Below, piece by piece: positions 40,244 through 51,714 of a stretch of 64,000 nt of DNA. A model generated the notes under the pieces. That model did not search any database, was not told the DNA's origin, and saw nothing but the letters and a program-made list of their open reading frames with translations. Made by a program: the position numbers and the translations under genes. Position 1 is the first letter of the stretch. Every line of letters begins with the position of its first letter. Source of the stretch: Neobacillus sp. YX16 (GTDB lineage: Bacteria > Bacillota > Bacilli > Bacillales > Cytobacillaceae); assembly GCF_030123505.1 (NCBI RefSeq), contig NZ_CP126115.1:1564001-1628000 (forward strand), given 5' to 3'.

Positions 40244-42838
40244 ATGGATTTAAATCGTATGACAGATCGGTTGCAAAAGGGAATTATCGATGCCCAGTCC
40301 TTAGCTATAAAAAGCAGCCATCAAGAGGTAGATGAACTTCATTTATTCATAACACTTCTTCGTCAAGAGGAGAGTTTATTAAAAGCTATACTTGAAAAAG
40401 CAGATATCCGAACTGACAGCGTAGAAAAGGCATTACTTAACGCCCTTAATAAAAAGCCACAGGTTACAGGGAGCGGTGCAGAGAACGGAAAGCTTTATAT
40501 TACTTCCAAGCTGCAACGACTTTTTGTTACTGCAGAGGAATTTGCTTCGAAGTTTTCTGATGTCTTTATTTCTATCGAACATATTTTATTAGCTGCTTGC
40601 TACGATAAAGATTCCGAAATGGGGAAAATAGTAAAATCAAATGAAAAAACAGCGGAATACATCCTGTCCGCAATTAAGGAGATAAGGGGGAACCAAAGAG
40701 TGACATCACAAAATCCCGAAGCAGTCTACGATGCGCTTAATAAATATGGAAGAGACCTTGTAGCCGAAGTAATGGCAGGCAAACTGGATCCTGTTATTGG
40801 AAGGGACGCAGAAATACGTCATGTTATCAGAATATTGTCTAGGAAGACAAAAAATAATCCTGTTTTGATTGGGGAGCCAGGAGTGGGAAAAACAGCCATT
40901 GTTGAGGGGCTTGCCCAGCGAATTGTCAGAAAAGATGTTCCAGAGGGGTTAAAGGATAAAACCATATTTTCATTAGATATGAGTGCACTTATTGCAGGGG
41001 CAAAGTTTAGAGGTGAATTTGAGGAAAGATTAAAAGCAGTATTGAATGAGGTTAAAAAAAGTGAAGGACAAATACTGTTATTCATTGATGAGCTGCACAC
41101 CATAGTTGGAGCAGGAAAAACGGATGGGGCTATGGACGCTGGGAACATGCTAAAACCGATGTTAGCTCGTGGTGAGCTTCATTGTATTGGGGCAACCACC
41201 CTTGATGAACACCGAAAATATATTGAAAAAGACCCTGCGCTCGAACGGAGATTTCAACAAGTACTTGTTCAAGAACCTAATGTGGAAGACACAATCTCCA
41301 TTTTACGTGGTTTAAAAGAAAGATTCGAGGTTCACCACGGCGTCAAAATCCATGACCATGCACTCGTTGCAGCAGCTACATTATCAGACAGGTATATAAC
41401 CGACCGCTTTCTGCCAGATAAAGCGATAGATTTAGTAGATGAGGCATGTGCATTAATCAGGACTGAGATTGATTCGATGCCAACAGAACTCGATGAGGTA
41501 ACGCGCAGAGTGATGCAGTTGGAAATAGAAGAGGCAGCCCTAAGGAAAGAGCAGGATGACGCTAGTAAAAAAAGACTTGAGTCTCTTTTAAAGGAACTTG
41601 CAGAGTTAAAGGATCAAGCAAACAGCATGAAAGCCCAATGGCTGCATGAAAAACAAGGAATACAAAGATTGCAGGAAAAAAGGGAACAACTTGAGAAACT
41701 TCGAAGAGAATTACAGCAGGCTGAGGATAAATATGATTTAAACCGTGCGGCTGAGCTTCGTCATGGTCAGATTCCTTTGGCAGAAAAAGAATTATTGGCG
41801 CTTGAAGCAGCCACATCAAATAATGAGCGGCTGCTTCGCGAGGAAGTTACTGGCGAAGAGATATCGAATATCGTATCAAGATGGACAGGAATCCCGCTTT
41901 CGAAATTGGTAGAAGGAGAAAGGGAGAAACTTCTTCGATTAGAATCCATATTACATGAAAGAGTAATTGGACAAAATGAAGCGGTACAATTGGTTTCAGA
42001 TGCAGTTTTACGGGCACGTGCGGGCATTAAGGACCCGAACAGACCGATAGGGTCATTTCTCTTCTTAGGTCCAACAGGTGTTGGGAAGACAGAGCTTGCT
42101 AAAGCCCTTGCTGAAGCTTTGTTTGATAGCGAAGAGCAGATAATTAGAATAGATATGTCTGAATACATGGAAAAACATGCTGTCTCAAGGCTAATCGGAG
42201 CACCTCCTGGGTATGTAGGGTACGAAGAGGGTGGACAGCTGACTGAAGCGGTCAGAAGAAGACCTTATTCCGTTATCCTCATGGATGAGATTGAAAAAGC
42301 TCACCCAGAAGTATTTAACATTCTCTTACAGGCACTTGATGATGGAAGAATAACAGATTCACAAGGAAGAACAGTGGATTTTAAAAATACCGTCATCATC
42401 ATGACCTCCAATATTGGATCTCATTTTCTTCTGGAACGAAATGAAAATGAAGTTGAAATATCTGAGGGAACTAGGGAAAAGGTTATTTCTCAATTAAAAA
42501 GTCATTTTCGGCCAGAATTTCTAAATAGGGTAGATGAAACCATCCTATTTAAACCTTTATCGTTAACTGAAATAAAGGTTATAGTAGTCAAAATGATGAA
42601 GGAACTCCAAAGCAGGTTAAAGGAACAGGATATCGAAATAACGATTTCTGACAGTGCCAAAGAGTTCATTGCTGTAAATGGCTTTGATCCTATCTATGGA
42701 GCAAGACCATTAAAGCGTTTTATCCAAAGGAATATCGAAACAAAACTCGCACGGGCCATCATAGCTGGGAAAGTTATTGATCATTCGGTGGTAAGTGTAA
42801 CAATTGAAAATGGAGAATTAACGATATCCATTGGATAA
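40244..42838 (+). CDS. clpB: Protein disaggregase ClpB
   Basis: AAA+ chaperone that works with DnaK to dissolve aggregates. The 864-residue protein has an N-terminal Clp_N domain, NBD1 ([15 protein letters not shown], Walker [15 protein letters not shown]), a long coiled-coil middle domain (about residues 405-525, [16 protein letters not shown] onward) and NBD2 ([29 protein letters not shown]). The long middle domain and the absence of a ClpP-binding IGF loop distinguish it from ClpC/ClpE. The ATG at 40244 follows AAAGGAG; the ATG at 40223 lies inside the CtsR operator and is rejected. B. subtilis lacks clpB. Confidence 0.95.
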   Translation: MDLNRMTDRLQKGIIDAQSLAIKSSHQEVDELHLFITLLRQEESLLKAILEKADIRTDSVEKALLNALNKKPQVTGSGAENGKLYITSKLQRLFVTAEEFASKFSDVFISIEHILLAACYDKDSEMGKIVKSNEKTAEYILSAIKEIRGNQRVTSQNPEAVYDALNKYGRDLVAEVMAGKLDPVIGRDAEIRHVIRILSRKTKNNPVLIGEPGVGKTAIVEGLAQRIVRKDVPEGLKDKTIFSLDMSALIAGAKFRGEFEERLKAVLNEVKKSEGQILLFIDELHTIVGAGKTDGAMDAGNMLKPMLARGELHCIGATTLDEHRKYIEKDPALERRFQQVLVQEPNVEDTISILRGLKERFEVHHGVKIHDHALVAAATLSDRYITDRFLPDKAIDLVDEACALIRTEIDSMPTELDEVTRRVMQLEIEEAALRKEQDDASKKRLESLLKELAELKDQANSMKAQWLHEKQGIQRLQEKREQLEKLRRELQQAEDKYDLNRAAELRHGQIPLAEKELLALEAATSNNERLLREEVTGEEISNIVSRWTGIPLSKLVEGEREKLLRLESILHERVIGQNEAVQLVSDAVLRARAGIKDPNRPIGSFLFLGPTGVGKTELAKALAEALFDSEEQIIRIDMSEYMEKHAVSRLIGAPPGYVGYEEGGQLTEAVRRRPYSVILMDEIEKAHPEVFNILLQALDDGRITDSQGRTVDFKNTVIIMTSNIGSHFLLERNENEVEISEGTREKVISQLKSHFRPEFLNRVDETILFKPLSLTEIKVIVVKMMKELQSRLKEQDIEITISDSAKEFIAVNGFDPIYGARPLKRFIQRNIETKLARAIIAGKVIDHSVVSVTIENGELTISIG

Positions 42839-42874
42839 GAAAAAAAGGTCATCCGGAATATGGATGACCTTTTA
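42839..42874. terminator. Bidirectional terminator
   Basis: AAAAAAGGTCATCC-GGAATAT-GGATGACCTTTT between clpB and yjzD. Confidence 0.9.
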
Positions 42875-42881
42875 ATACTAA

Positions 42882-43067
42882 TTAATGTTTCTCGACAGGT
42901 TCGTTTGGAAGTACAGCCGTTGCAATAACGATTAAAATGAAAACACCAACTGAAATAATTGCCCCTGACTTGAAGTCGAAAACTCCACCTTCTGTCATTG
43001 AACTAACTACATATGAAAGCATTTGCACTAAAACAAACGCCCAGAAAAAAGTCCAAAAGTATCGCAC
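42882..43067 (-). CDS. yjzD: YjzD-like membrane protein (DUF2929 type)
   Basis: Sixty-one residues with two membrane helices (FFWAFVLVQMLSYVVSS and GAIISVGVFILIVIATAVL) joined by a short loop. GAGGTGAAAG precedes the ATG. Position next to yjaU supports YjzD. Function unknown. Confidence 0.82.
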   Translation of the reverse strand: MRYFWTFFWAFVLVQMLSYVVSSMTEGGVFDFKSGAIISVGVFILIVIATAVLPNEPVEKH

Positions 43068-43275
43068 TATCTTTCACCTCTACCCTATTTATCATCTCTA
43101 ATAATATTACCATATGCTTTTCAAATAATAAACGCAAAAATTGACAATCACCCATTAGCTTAAAATTTATGATAAAAACAGTGATGGTATCCGTTTTTGC
43201 TAGGCTATATTCCCTTTCATCTAATGTGAAATCACATACAATATTTTGAGGAAATATGTAAAAGGAGATTTAGCG

Positions 43276-43998
43276 ATGGAGAACCGGAATTTTCAGATGG
43301 ATACCCAGTGGAATATCATCCATTACCCTGGAAAGCCCACAGGTTTTGGAATTTTAATAATTGGAGATGAAAGACATTTTGTTGACGAAAGCAAATGCTT
43401 TTGGACTCAAAATGAAGGGAAACTGGCCATTATCAACCAATTGAAAGAATCAGGATATACTATTTTTTCCTCAAATTTGTATGGGCGAAACTGGGGAAGT
43501 GATCAAGCAGTAGACCTTGCACAAAGGCTGTATCAACAAGTTATAAGAAGTGAGATCCTTAATAATAAAGTACACCTAATAGCTGAGGGAATGGGCGCAC
43601 TTGTTGCTGTGAAATTAATGGAAAAGATGAAGGGCCAATTAAGATCAGTGGTTTTATTGAATCCGATACTTTCCTTAAAAAAACATATTGAACTTGAAAA
43701 GGAACATAAGTTTTTTTACAAAAAGTTAGTGCGGGAAGTGACTGCTGCCCATAAGATAGATCCACTCTTGCTTGTAAAGGAACTAGAAAGTATGGATGAT
43801 GAAGTGAAATTGCAATTTGGTGTACCAATAAAGATTATCCATGTTATGTCTAGTGGGAAATCATATAATCAATCAAAACAGTTACAACAATTACTTGCTA
43901 ACACAGATATTAGCCCAACTTATATAGTACCTGAAAAAAAGCAGCAGCTTGGAAATATGATGAAAAAGTTTTTCAATCAGTTTGAGAAAGTACTATGA
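43276..43998 (+). CDS. yjaU: Alpha/beta hydrolase-like protein YjaU
   Basis: A 240-residue protein with alpha/beta-hydrolase-type strands (VHLIAEGMGALVAVKLM in the nucleophile-elbow position). The usual GXSXG reads AEGMG, so the serine nucleophile is replaced by Glu-Gly and activity is doubtful. The ATG at 43276 has AAAGGAG 8-9 bases upstream; the open frame further upstream has no ribosome site. It is followed by yjaV. Function unknown. Confidence 0.78.
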   Translation: MENRNFQMDTQWNIIHYPGKPTGFGILIIGDERHFVDESKCFWTQNEGKLAIINQLKESGYTIFSSNLYGRNWGSDQAVDLAQRLYQQVIRSEILNNKVHLIAEGMGALVAVKLMEKMKGQLRSVVLLNPILSLKKHIELEKEHKFFYKKLVREVTAAHKIDPLLLVKELESMDDEVKLQFGVPIKIIHVMSSGKSYNQSKQLQQLLANTDISPTYIVPEKKQQLGNMMKKFFNQFEKVL

Positions 43999-44079
43999 CA
44001 CTTCCTCCCCGGATGAGATATATTTCTGAATGAAGCCGCATAGGATTCAATAATGAAGCTCGGGGAGGCAGGAAGTGTA

Positions 44080-44892
44080 ATGGACAAGGTCGTTATGGTC
44101 GGAGTATTTGACTTTGTGAACTTTCATGTATGCAAAGCATTACTGGATAAAGGTATAGAAGTTAAGGGAATACAAATTGAAACGGAAGACGATTATGAAA
44201 TTCTAATTGAGAAAAGATTAGAAATCGGACGAAATGCTAACTTTTCTGAGGTTACATCAGGGGATATTTTAAATGGTTCATACGAAAACGAGACAATTGT
44301 ACTCTCTGTTTACGACCTATATATGCGATATAAGGAAGAATACTTACTAAACGAAGATATGTTAATCAATTTAATTAGTAAGAACAAATGGGAACAAATT
44401 GTTATTCTTGCCCCTAGCCAAATGTTAGCCAATGTATTTGAATCAAAGGCTGAAATTGTCATAGATGATTTCATAAATAGGGCAAAATCTCAGAAACAAG
44501 ATATCCATTTACTCTATTTGCCAACTTTATTTGGAACATGGCAGCCAGATACCTTTATGTTTCAAAACTCAATATTGACTGATATGAATAGAAAAAAACC
44601 GTTTCGGGGACTGCGGGAAGAGACAAATGACGCTATATTTGTTGATGATACAGTGAATTCTATAATAGAAATAATCGAAAACAAGCAGCCTGGACGATAC
44701 TTACTCCAAAGCGGGAAGAGCAATCAATGGAATTTATGTGCTTCCTTCCTACGTATCAATGAACAAGCTTCAACCGAAAGAAAAGCGGAAACCATGGAAG
44801 ATAATATAAACATAGTTCCTGTTAAAAATTCCGTTTCTATTGCAGAGGGATTGACGAAGCAAATTGACCATACTCACCGAATAAATAGCTAA
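44080..44892 (+). CDS. yjaV: YjaV-like Rossmann-fold protein
   Basis: About 270 residues resembling NAD-dependent epimerases in outline: MDKVVMVGVFDFVNFHVCKA at the start (glycine pattern degenerate), VYDLYMRYKEE, LLYLPTLFGTWQPDTFMFQ in the position of the YXXXK/GPxxxxG region, and FVDDTVNSIIEIIENKQPGRY. AGGAAG lies upstream of the ATG at 44080. In B. subtilis the order is yjaU-yjaV-med-comZ; here a repeat follows immediately. Catalysis is uncertain. Confidence 0.75.
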   Translation: MDKVVMVGVFDFVNFHVCKALLDKGIEVKGIQIETEDDYEILIEKRLEIGRNANFSEVTSGDILNGSYENETIVLSVYDLYMRYKEEYLLNEDMLINLISKNKWEQIVILAPSQMLANVFESKAEIVIDDFINRAKSQKQDIHLLYLPTLFGTWQPDTFMFQNSILTDMNRKKPFRGLREETNDAIFVDDTVNSIIEIIENKQPGRYLLQSGKSNQWNLCASFLRINEQASTERKAETMEDNINIVPVKNSVSIAEGLTKQIDHTHRINS

Positions 44893-44898
44893 AAAATT

Positions 44899-45206
44899 TA
44901 GGCTATGTTAAAGCTCATTATTGGTTTTGGCACTCTGTTGATTTGTGCGGAAGGCGCGAGACTCCTCGAAAATGCTATCGCATTTTCTTCGTGCGTGGGC
45001 GGATTCGAGGAAGTAATCCAATGTCCTGCAGGAGGACGGTACAGGGGAGACCCCGCAGGCGGCTTTAGCGCCGAGGAGGCTTCCCGAACCGCCTGCGGAT
45101 AGCGAAGCGCCTCGTGACAGGCAGAGACGGCCTTTCACTGCGGAGATTATTCAAAGAAGCTTTCCTTAGTGGAGCGCAAATCAACAGCCATGTTTAACAG
45201 AGCCTA
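44899..45206. repeat. Interspersed repeat family A, copy 4 (long form)
   Basis: About 308 bp with inverted ends (TAGGCTATGTTAAA and TTTAACAGAGCCTA) and a second inverted pair (CTGTTGATTTGTGC and GCGCAAATCAACAG). It has the 61-bp inner hairpin module (44965-45025), the GC-rich core and the 3' module, but no nested family B element. It fills the place of med-comZ. Open frames across it on both strands are artefacts of its GC content. Confidence 0.85.
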
Positions 45207-45211
45207 AATTT

Positions 45212-45241
45212 AAAAGCTGCCGTATATAACGGCAGCTTATT
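45212..45241 (-). terminator. Terminator of the yjzB-like gene
   Basis: AAGCTGCCGT-TATAT-ACGGCAGCTTTTAAATTT on the minus strand; AT-tract on the other side as well. Confidence 0.8.
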
Positions 45242-45464
45242 TTTTCTTCAAAAACCCTTGTACGAAAGGATAAACCATTTGAATTAATGGTTTTAAGTTT
45301 TGGGAGGAATCCCTCAATTTGCTTATATTTTCGATTATTGATTCAATATCTAGTGAGGATGAATTTGAATCAGGAACACTATGGTGATTGCCTCGTATAC
45401 TCTCTCTTTTATCACCAAACATCATTCTTGAAAAGCGGTCATCCCGATGACTTTCTTTTCCCAT
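45237..45464 (-). CDS. Small hydrophilic protein at the yjzB position
   Basis: Seventy-five residues, MGKESHRDDRFSRMMFGDKR..., polar N-terminal half and a helical C-terminal half (LDIESIIENISKLRDSSQNL) ending in a basic tail FLKKK. AAGGAGGGGC precedes the ATG at 45464. It is divergent from fabH, where B. subtilis has yjzB; I cannot confirm homology by eye. Function unknown. Confidence 0.7.
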   Translation of the reverse strand: MGKESHRDDRFSRMMFGDKRESIRGNHHSVPDSNSSSLDIESIIENISKLRDSSQNLKPLIQMVYPFVQGFLKKK

Positions 45465-45559
45465 ATTTAAGCCCCTCCTTGTTGTAATCATTCTCCTTTT
45501 AGATTATGAAGTTTATGAACAAATGGTATGGACAAAAGCAGGGGCTGGTGAATTAAATG

Positions 45560-45605
45560 TTGCTTAAATACACTTTTATTTGATAAAATTAGTACCAAGT
45601 CATAA
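45560..45605 (+). promoter_or_regulatory. fabH promoter with FapR operator
   Basis: TTGCTT - 18 bases - TAAAAT with an upstream TG (extended -10). Overlapping the -10/start is TTAGTACCAAGTCATAA (45589-45605), a perfect left half and weaker right half of the FapR palindrome TTAGTACCTGGTACTAA (13 of 17). FapR represses lipid-synthesis genes until malonyl-CoA rises. Confidence 0.75.
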
Positions 45606-45649
45606 TAATTGATAATAATTAAAGATGAATTATATAAGGAGATGATTCC

Positions 45650-46582
45650 TTGAACGCTGGAATTGTTGGTATTGGAAGGTATTTACCAGAAAAGATAGTA
45701 ACAAATGCAGATTTAGAGAAAGTTATGGATACATCAGATGAATGGATTCGGACTCGAACAGGCATTGAAGAACGCCGTATCGCAGATGATAATACAAAAA
45801 CTTCTGATATGGGGCTTGCAGCTGCACAAAAGGCAATTGAAGATGCAGGAATCACACCGGAAGATATCGATTTAATTTTGGTCGCAACCGTAACGCCAGA
45901 TCAGCCATTCCCTTCCGTTGCATGTATGCTTCAAGAACGGTTAGGTGCGAAAAAGGCTGCAGCGATGGACGTTAGTGCAGCCTGTGCAGGTTTTATGTAC
46001 GGTATTATTACCGGAAAGCAGTTTGTTGAATCAGGAGCGTATAAGTATGTTCTAGTAGTGGGTGTTGAAAAACTTTCAAAGATAACCGACTGGAATGACC
46101 GAAACACTGCAGTACTATTTGGAGATGGTGCTGGTGCTGTTATCGTTGGAGAGGTTTCTGAAGGTAGAGGAATTCTTTCGTTTGAACTGGGTGCAGATGG
46201 TACTGGTTCTAAGCATCTTTATCAAGATGAGTATATTATTATGAATGGACGGGAAGTCTTTAAATTTGCGGTGCGCCAGATGGGGGAAAGTTGTGTTCAT
46301 GTTCTCGAAAAGGCTGGACTGACAAAAGATGATGTTGATTTCTTAATCCCTCACCAAGCCAATATCCGGATTATGGAGGCCTCTAGACAAAGGCTGGAGC
46401 TGCCGGTTGAAAAAATGTCAAAGACAGTTCATAAATACGGAAATACTTCGTCTGCGTCTATTCCGATTTCTCTCGTTGAGGAAATAGAGGCTGGAAAAAT
46501 CAAAGACGATGATCTTATTGTTATGGTTGGTTTTGGCGGCGGTTTAACATGGGGTGCAATCGCGTTTAGATGGGGAAAATAG
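45650..46582 (+). CDS. fabH: Beta-ketoacyl-ACP synthase III FabH
   Basis: Starts fatty acid synthesis by condensing acyl-CoA with malonyl-ACP. The 310-residue protein has the Cys-His-Asn triad: Cys112 in DVSAACAGF, His in IPHQANIRI, Asn in [13 protein letters not shown] start with ATAAGGAGATGATTCC upstream. FabHA of B. subtilis is at the same place and prefers branched primers; paralogue identity rests on synteny. It is in an operon with fabF, 48 bases apart. Confidence 0.95.
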   Translation: MNAGIVGIGRYLPEKIVTNADLEKVMDTSDEWIRTRTGIEERRIADDNTKTSDMGLAAAQKAIEDAGITPEDIDLILVATVTPDQPFPSVACMLQERLGAKKAAAMDVSAACAGFMYGIITGKQFVESGAYKYVLVVGVEKLSKITDWNDRNTAVLFGDGAGAVIVGEVSEGRGILSFELGADGTGSKHLYQDEYIIMNGREVFKFAVRQMGESCVHVLEKAGLTKDDVDFLIPHQANIRIMEASRQRLELPVEKMSKTVHKYGNTSSASIPISLVEEIEAGKIKDDDLIVMVGFGGGLTWGAIAFRWGK

Positions 46583-46630
46583 AAGGAAATTACTTGATAT
46601 ACATTGAAGTGTAATAAAGGAGATGTCTCG

Positions 46631-47872
46631 ATGGAAAAGCGCAGGGTTGTAGTTACAGGTTTAGGAGCGGTTACTCCGCTTGGAAACGATGTTGAAACAA
46701 CATGGAAAGGGATTATTGAAGGAAAGTCTGGCATTGGACCTTTAACAAGAGTGAATGCTGATGAGTATCCTTCAAAGGTTGCAGCACAGATTAATGACTT
46801 CAATCCGGAAACCTTTATGGATAGAAAAGACGCAAGAAAAATGGATCGTTTTACTCAGTATGCGGTTGCATCAGCACTGATGGCTGTTGAAGATGCAAAA
46901 CTAACGATTACTGATGAAAATGCGGACCGTATTGGAGTGTGGATTGGTTCCGGGATTGGTGGAATGGAAACATTTGAAGAACAATACGAAATCTTTCAAA
47001 AAAGAGGATACCGGAGGGTAAGTCCATTCTTTGTTCCGATGCTAATTCCGGACATGGCAACTGGTCAAGTTTCAATCAGATTAGGTGCAAAAGGATTTAA
47101 TTCCTGTACGGTAACAGCATGTGCAACAGGAACGAATTCAATTGGTGACGCCTTTAAAGTCATTCAGCGTGGTGACGCTATTGCCATGATTACTGGTGGA
47201 GCAGAAGCGCCGATTACAAAAATGTCAGTAGCTGGCTTCTGTGCGAATACAGCTCTTTCAACAAATCCAGATCCTAAGAGTGCTAGCAGACCATTTGATA
47301 AAAATCGTGATGGCTTTGTTATCGGTGAGGGTGCTGGTATCATTGTTCTTGAAGAATTAGAACACGCATTAGCCCGTGGTGCAAAAATATATGCTGAGAT
47401 TGTTGGCTATGGTGCAACTGGTGACGCATATCATATAACAGCACCAGCCCCTGGGGGTGAAGGCGGTGCGCGCGCGATGAAAATGGCGATTAATGATGCC
47501 GGACTAAATATTGAAGAGATCGATTATATTAATGCTCATGGTACTAGTACTGAGTATAACGATAAATTTGAGACACTTGCAGTGAAAGAAGTATTTGGAG
47601 TCCATGCATACAATTTGGCCATTAGTTCAACCAAATCAATGACAGGACATCTTCTTGGAGCAGCAGGTGGTGTTGAAGCGATCTTTACTGTACTTGCTAT
47701 GAAAGAGAGCATTCTTCCTCCAACTATTAATTATGAGACAGCAGACCCAGAATGTGATTTAGATTATGTCCCAAATAAGGCACGTCAAAAAGAAATAAAA
47801 GCAGCAATGAGCAATTCTCTAGGCTTTGGCGGTCACAATGCAACGATAGTCTTCAAAAAATATGAAAAATAA
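46631..47872 (+). CDS. fabF: Beta-ketoacyl-ACP synthase II FabF
   Basis: Elongating condensing enzyme, 413 residues. Cys in [16 protein letters not shown], His in [11 protein letters not shown], Lys in SSTKSMTGH and His in [11 protein letters not shown] form the Cys-His-His site. The ATG at 46631 follows AAAGGAGATGTCTCG; the frame extends upstream without homology. Ends at a strong terminator. Confidence 0.96.
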   Translation: MEKRRVVVTGLGAVTPLGNDVETTWKGIIEGKSGIGPLTRVNADEYPSKVAAQINDFNPETFMDRKDARKMDRFTQYAVASALMAVEDAKLTITDENADRIGVWIGSGIGGMETFEEQYEIFQKRGYRRVSPFFVPMLIPDMATGQVSIRLGAKGFNSCTVTACATGTNSIGDAFKVIQRGDAIAMITGGAEAPITKMSVAGFCANTALSTNPDPKSASRPFDKNRDGFVIGEGAGIIVLEELEHALARGAKIYAEIVGYGATGDAYHITAPAPGGEGGARAMKMAINDAGLNIEEIDYINAHGTSTEYNDKFETLAVKEVFGVHAYNLAISSTKSMTGHLLGAAGGVEAIFTVLAMKESILPPTINYETADPECDLDYVPNKARQKEIKAAMSNSLGFGGHNATIVFKKYEK

Positions 47873-47875
47873 GCA

Positions 47876-47912
47876 GCCTGACCAGGAAAACCCCTGGTCG
47901 GGTTTTTTTCTT
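47876..47912 (+). terminator. Terminator of the fabH-fabF operon
   Basis: CCTGACCAGG-AAAACC-CCTGGTCGGG followed by seven Ts. Confidence 0.92.
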
Positions 47913-47984
47913 TTATAAGGACAACCAACCCGAACCACTTTTCATATCATTCATAAAATGTAAAAAAAGGTATGGAGTGAGGAA

Positions 47985-48794
47985 ATGGGTATCATTCGAA
48001 CAGATAAATGGCTGGAGGAGGAGTTTGATCGTCCAACAAAAATATGCGAAAAGCTGCTCCCTGCTTTCAAAGGGCTTAGTGCTTCGAAAATTTATAATCA
48101 ATTAATCGAATTTGGAATGTATCGGCCATCAAGAATGACCAAGGAAATTTTTACTTCGTTGAAAGAAAATAACATTTGGAAAGAAGTGGGATTTATTTTC
48201 CAGGATTATAAAAAGAAATGGGGAGGACCAGATATTCCCATCTATCTGTTTCCAATCGGCCAAGATAGAAGTTTATTTTCTAGACAAACAGAAAAGGTGA
48301 AGGGCGGAGTCTCCTATCCAGATAAAATGTTTTTATTTCTTTCGAACCGTATAACATCTAAAGAGTTAGAGGCACTATTTGTTCATGAATACCATCATAT
48401 TTGCAGATTAAAAAAGCAATCTAAAAGATTCGAAGAGTATACCTTGCTGGATTCAATCATAATTGAAGGGCTTGCAGAATACTCTGTTTTAGTTCACTGT
48501 GGGAGAAACTATTTAGCGGATTGGTGTACGCTGTATACGGATACAGAATTAGAAAATTGGTGGGAAAATTATTTGCATGACAATTTGGATTTAAAAAAGG
48601 GTTCAAGAAAACACGATGATTTATTATTTGGAGAAGGAAGATTTCCTAAGTTACTCGGGTACGCAGCCGGTTTTAAAATTGTTGAAGATTATTATAAAGT
48701 TCATTCTTACTCTACAAAAATAACCTTTACACTACCAGCAAAGAAATATTTACTCACTGAAGATAACCAAACTAAAAAAGGCCGAAAAAAATAG
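47985..48794 (+). CDS. yjaZ: YjaZ-like zinc-peptidase-fold protein (DUF2268)
   Basis: A 269-residue soluble protein with the gluzincin motif VHEYHH (HEXXH, near residue 129-133) and a downstream Glu in EGLAEYSV that can be the third zinc ligand. DUF2268 proteins are putative Zn-dependent proteases. It is next to fabF as in B. subtilis; the app peptide-transport genes that follow there are absent. Substrate unknown. Confidence 0.85.
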   Translation: MGIIRTDKWLEEEFDRPTKICEKLLPAFKGLSASKIYNQLIEFGMYRPSRMTKEIFTSLKENNIWKEVGFIFQDYKKKWGGPDIPIYLFPIGQDRSLFSRQTEKVKGGVSYPDKMFLFLSNRITSKELEALFVHEYHHICRLKKQSKRFEEYTLLDSIIIEGLAEYSVLVHCGRNYLADWCTLYTDTELENWWENYLHDNLDLKKGSRKHDDLLFGEGRFPKLLGYAAGFKIVEDYYKVHSYSTKITFTLPAKKYLLTEDNQTKKGRKK

Positions 48795-48806
48795 GCTTTT
48801 TTTTTA
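48774..48806 (+). terminator. Weak terminator at the end of yjaZ
   Basis: AAAAAAGGCC, a short A-rich loop and GGCTTTTTTTTT overlapping the stop codon; short stem, long T-tract. Confidence 0.45.
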
Positions 48807-48887
48807 TACATTCCATCTCAGGAATAAATTAACTTATGTCTGCCCATACTGATTGACAAACAGTTTCTTGAAGTGAGGGGTTGTACA

Positions 48888-49634
48888 ATGTTGTATCTTC
48901 ATGATGTTTGGGTAAATTGGTTTGAAGGTGAAGAAAACGGATATAATGTGTGCCACTTTCATGAATGGCGCAAAGATGACGGTGTTGAGCTGTTAGACCA
49001 AGCTCCTTTGTTAAAAGTTGAACCGATTCTCTATAATTATATTGAGAACGATCTCTCAGAGTTACCTCAACAGCTTCTAGATGATATTTTTCAAAAGGCC
49101 TATTTAAGAAAAAACCATGAAAGAGTGCAACTCGAGTACTGCTTTGTGGTGACAGATGGAGTGGGGATATTAGCCGTCGATACAATTGGTTATTCGATAC
49201 CAATTAGAAAGAGCAGGTTAATTCCAAGGCAAGAGCAGCTAGTGTATGAAATGATTGCAGCTCACGAAGCAAAACAATATCATTTCCAAAAGATTTCAGT
49301 GGATAAGGATTTTCATATTTTATCACCTGAGCCTGATTTGATGACTGGACTTACGCGAAAAGAGCGTCAGCTAAAACAGCTTTTATTTATGGCACTAGAT
49401 CAATTACATACATCAAAGAATGAAGCAGAAGTTCGATATTGGTTTACTGAATGGTGTCCTGAGCGATATTCAGCCATTCAGGAATTGAATTTTGAAAGTG
49501 CTTGGCAGCAGTTGTTTGAGGAAACAAAATACGGTTGGTCAAGACGTCATGAGACATTTTGTGAAAACCTAATAAAAGGTCAGCCATTTTTTGAAAAGCT
49601 ATGGGAAATGGAGCATGGACCGAAAGTAAATTAA
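48888..49634 (+). CDS. yjbA: YjbA family protein (UPF0736)
   Basis: A 248-residue cytosolic protein, [20 protein letters not shown]..., with the family patterns [33 protein letters not shown] and a [10 protein letters not shown] segment. GAGGGG precedes the ATG at 48888; the frame extends five codons further without a site. Convergent with trpS, as in B. subtilis. Function unknown. Confidence 0.87.
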   Translation: MLYLHDVWVNWFEGEENGYNVCHFHEWRKDDGVELLDQAPLLKVEPILYNYIENDLSELPQQLLDDIFQKAYLRKNHERVQLEYCFVVTDGVGILAVDTIGYSIPIRKSRLIPRQEQLVYEMIAAHEAKQYHFQKISVDKDFHILSPEPDLMTGLTRKERQLKQLLFMALDQLHTSKNEAEVRYWFTEWCPERYSAIQELNFESAWQQLFEETKYGWSRRHETFCENLIKGQPFFEKLWEMEHGPKVN

Positions 49635-49670
49635 AAACACGGCCGCGATTGATTCGCGGCCGTGCCTTTT

Positions 49671-49671
<1 letters not shown>
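49634..49671. terminator. Bidirectional terminator
   Basis: CACGGCCGCG-ATTGATT-CGCGGCCGTG with A-tract before and T-tract after; separates yjbA and trpS. Confidence 0.93.
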
Positions 49672-50958
<1,287 letters not shown>

Positions 50959-51018
50959 TAATAATTTATTTATATCTATTATAAATAAATATATACTGGT
51001 AATCAAGTCAGTTAAGTG

Positions 51019-51204
51019 TTACTTCTTCTTCCCGCCGACACTTTTCCACCTTGTTTGGAACCTTGCGCTTTGTTCAACGAATTCAGAGCGTTTTTTTCCT
51101 CCGAAGACCTTTTCACCGAATCCATTCGTTATTACACCCATAAAGGCAGTAATCCCAATAATAAGAATTGCAACCATTGATAAATCAGCTATGTACCCAC
51201 CCAT
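51019..51204 (-). CDS. Small membrane protein, 61 residues
   Basis: MGGYIADLSMVAILIIGITA... has one hydrophobic helix (about residues 7-28) and a basic tail RTRWKSVGGKKK-like with KKRSEFVEQSARFQ before it. ATGGAGGTTTTATC gives a good ribosome site for the ATG at 51204. Between trpS and spx. I do not recognise it; the single helix plus basic tail suggests a membrane peptide. Confidence 0.7.
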   Translation of the reverse strand: MGGYIADLSMVAILIIGITAFMGVITNGFGEKVFGGKKRSEFVEQSARFQTRWKSVGGKKK

Positions 51205-51714
51205 GATAAAACCTCCATTTTTCCAAATCAAAAAAAATGATTAACAGTTTGTAGTGTAAAATCCCTCATGTTCATTTTAAAAGAACTTGATGGTTATTAA
51301 AAGAGGAAAAAGAATAAAAAGAGATAAAGTTACAAAAAAATGAATGCGTTTTCAATCCCGAGATTTTAATTGAGAAAATTGACGTGATTTTAGTTTCATC
51401 ATTATCTGTGAATACCTACATAAAAATAATAATTAAAGCGAAAATTATATAAGGCTGTTTGTTTATCATGACAAGATTAAAAGCTTATGAAATTATGAAA
51501 CCTTTTTGCGATATTTTCGTCTAATATATAAGAAACTAATAATAAAAGCTACTAATTGGACATTCAATAAATTTTGAAAAAAGGATACCTTTTTTAGAGA
51601 CAGTGGTGTATAATTAATGATATAAATTACTTATTTATAATAATTTTAATTTAGGAAACATAGATGGATTTACAATAGATTTGGATTGTATTAAAAAGAG
51701 GAGTGTGGAGACGA
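51205..51714. other. AT-rich intergenic region upstream of spxA
   Basis: About 510 bases with no credible coding frame. It holds the leader of spxA with a candidate -10 TATAAT at 51609-51614 and TTGACG at 51379-51384 without a good partner. In B. subtilis spx has several promoters (SigA, SigM/W/X, SigB) and PerR/YodB control, so a long control region is expected. I see no clear operator or stable hairpin here. Confidence 0.5.

Noticed and set aside
44905..45138. Open frames of 65 and 76 codons on opposite strands
   Set aside because: Both are confined to family A repeat copy 4; no ribosome site and no protein-like composition.
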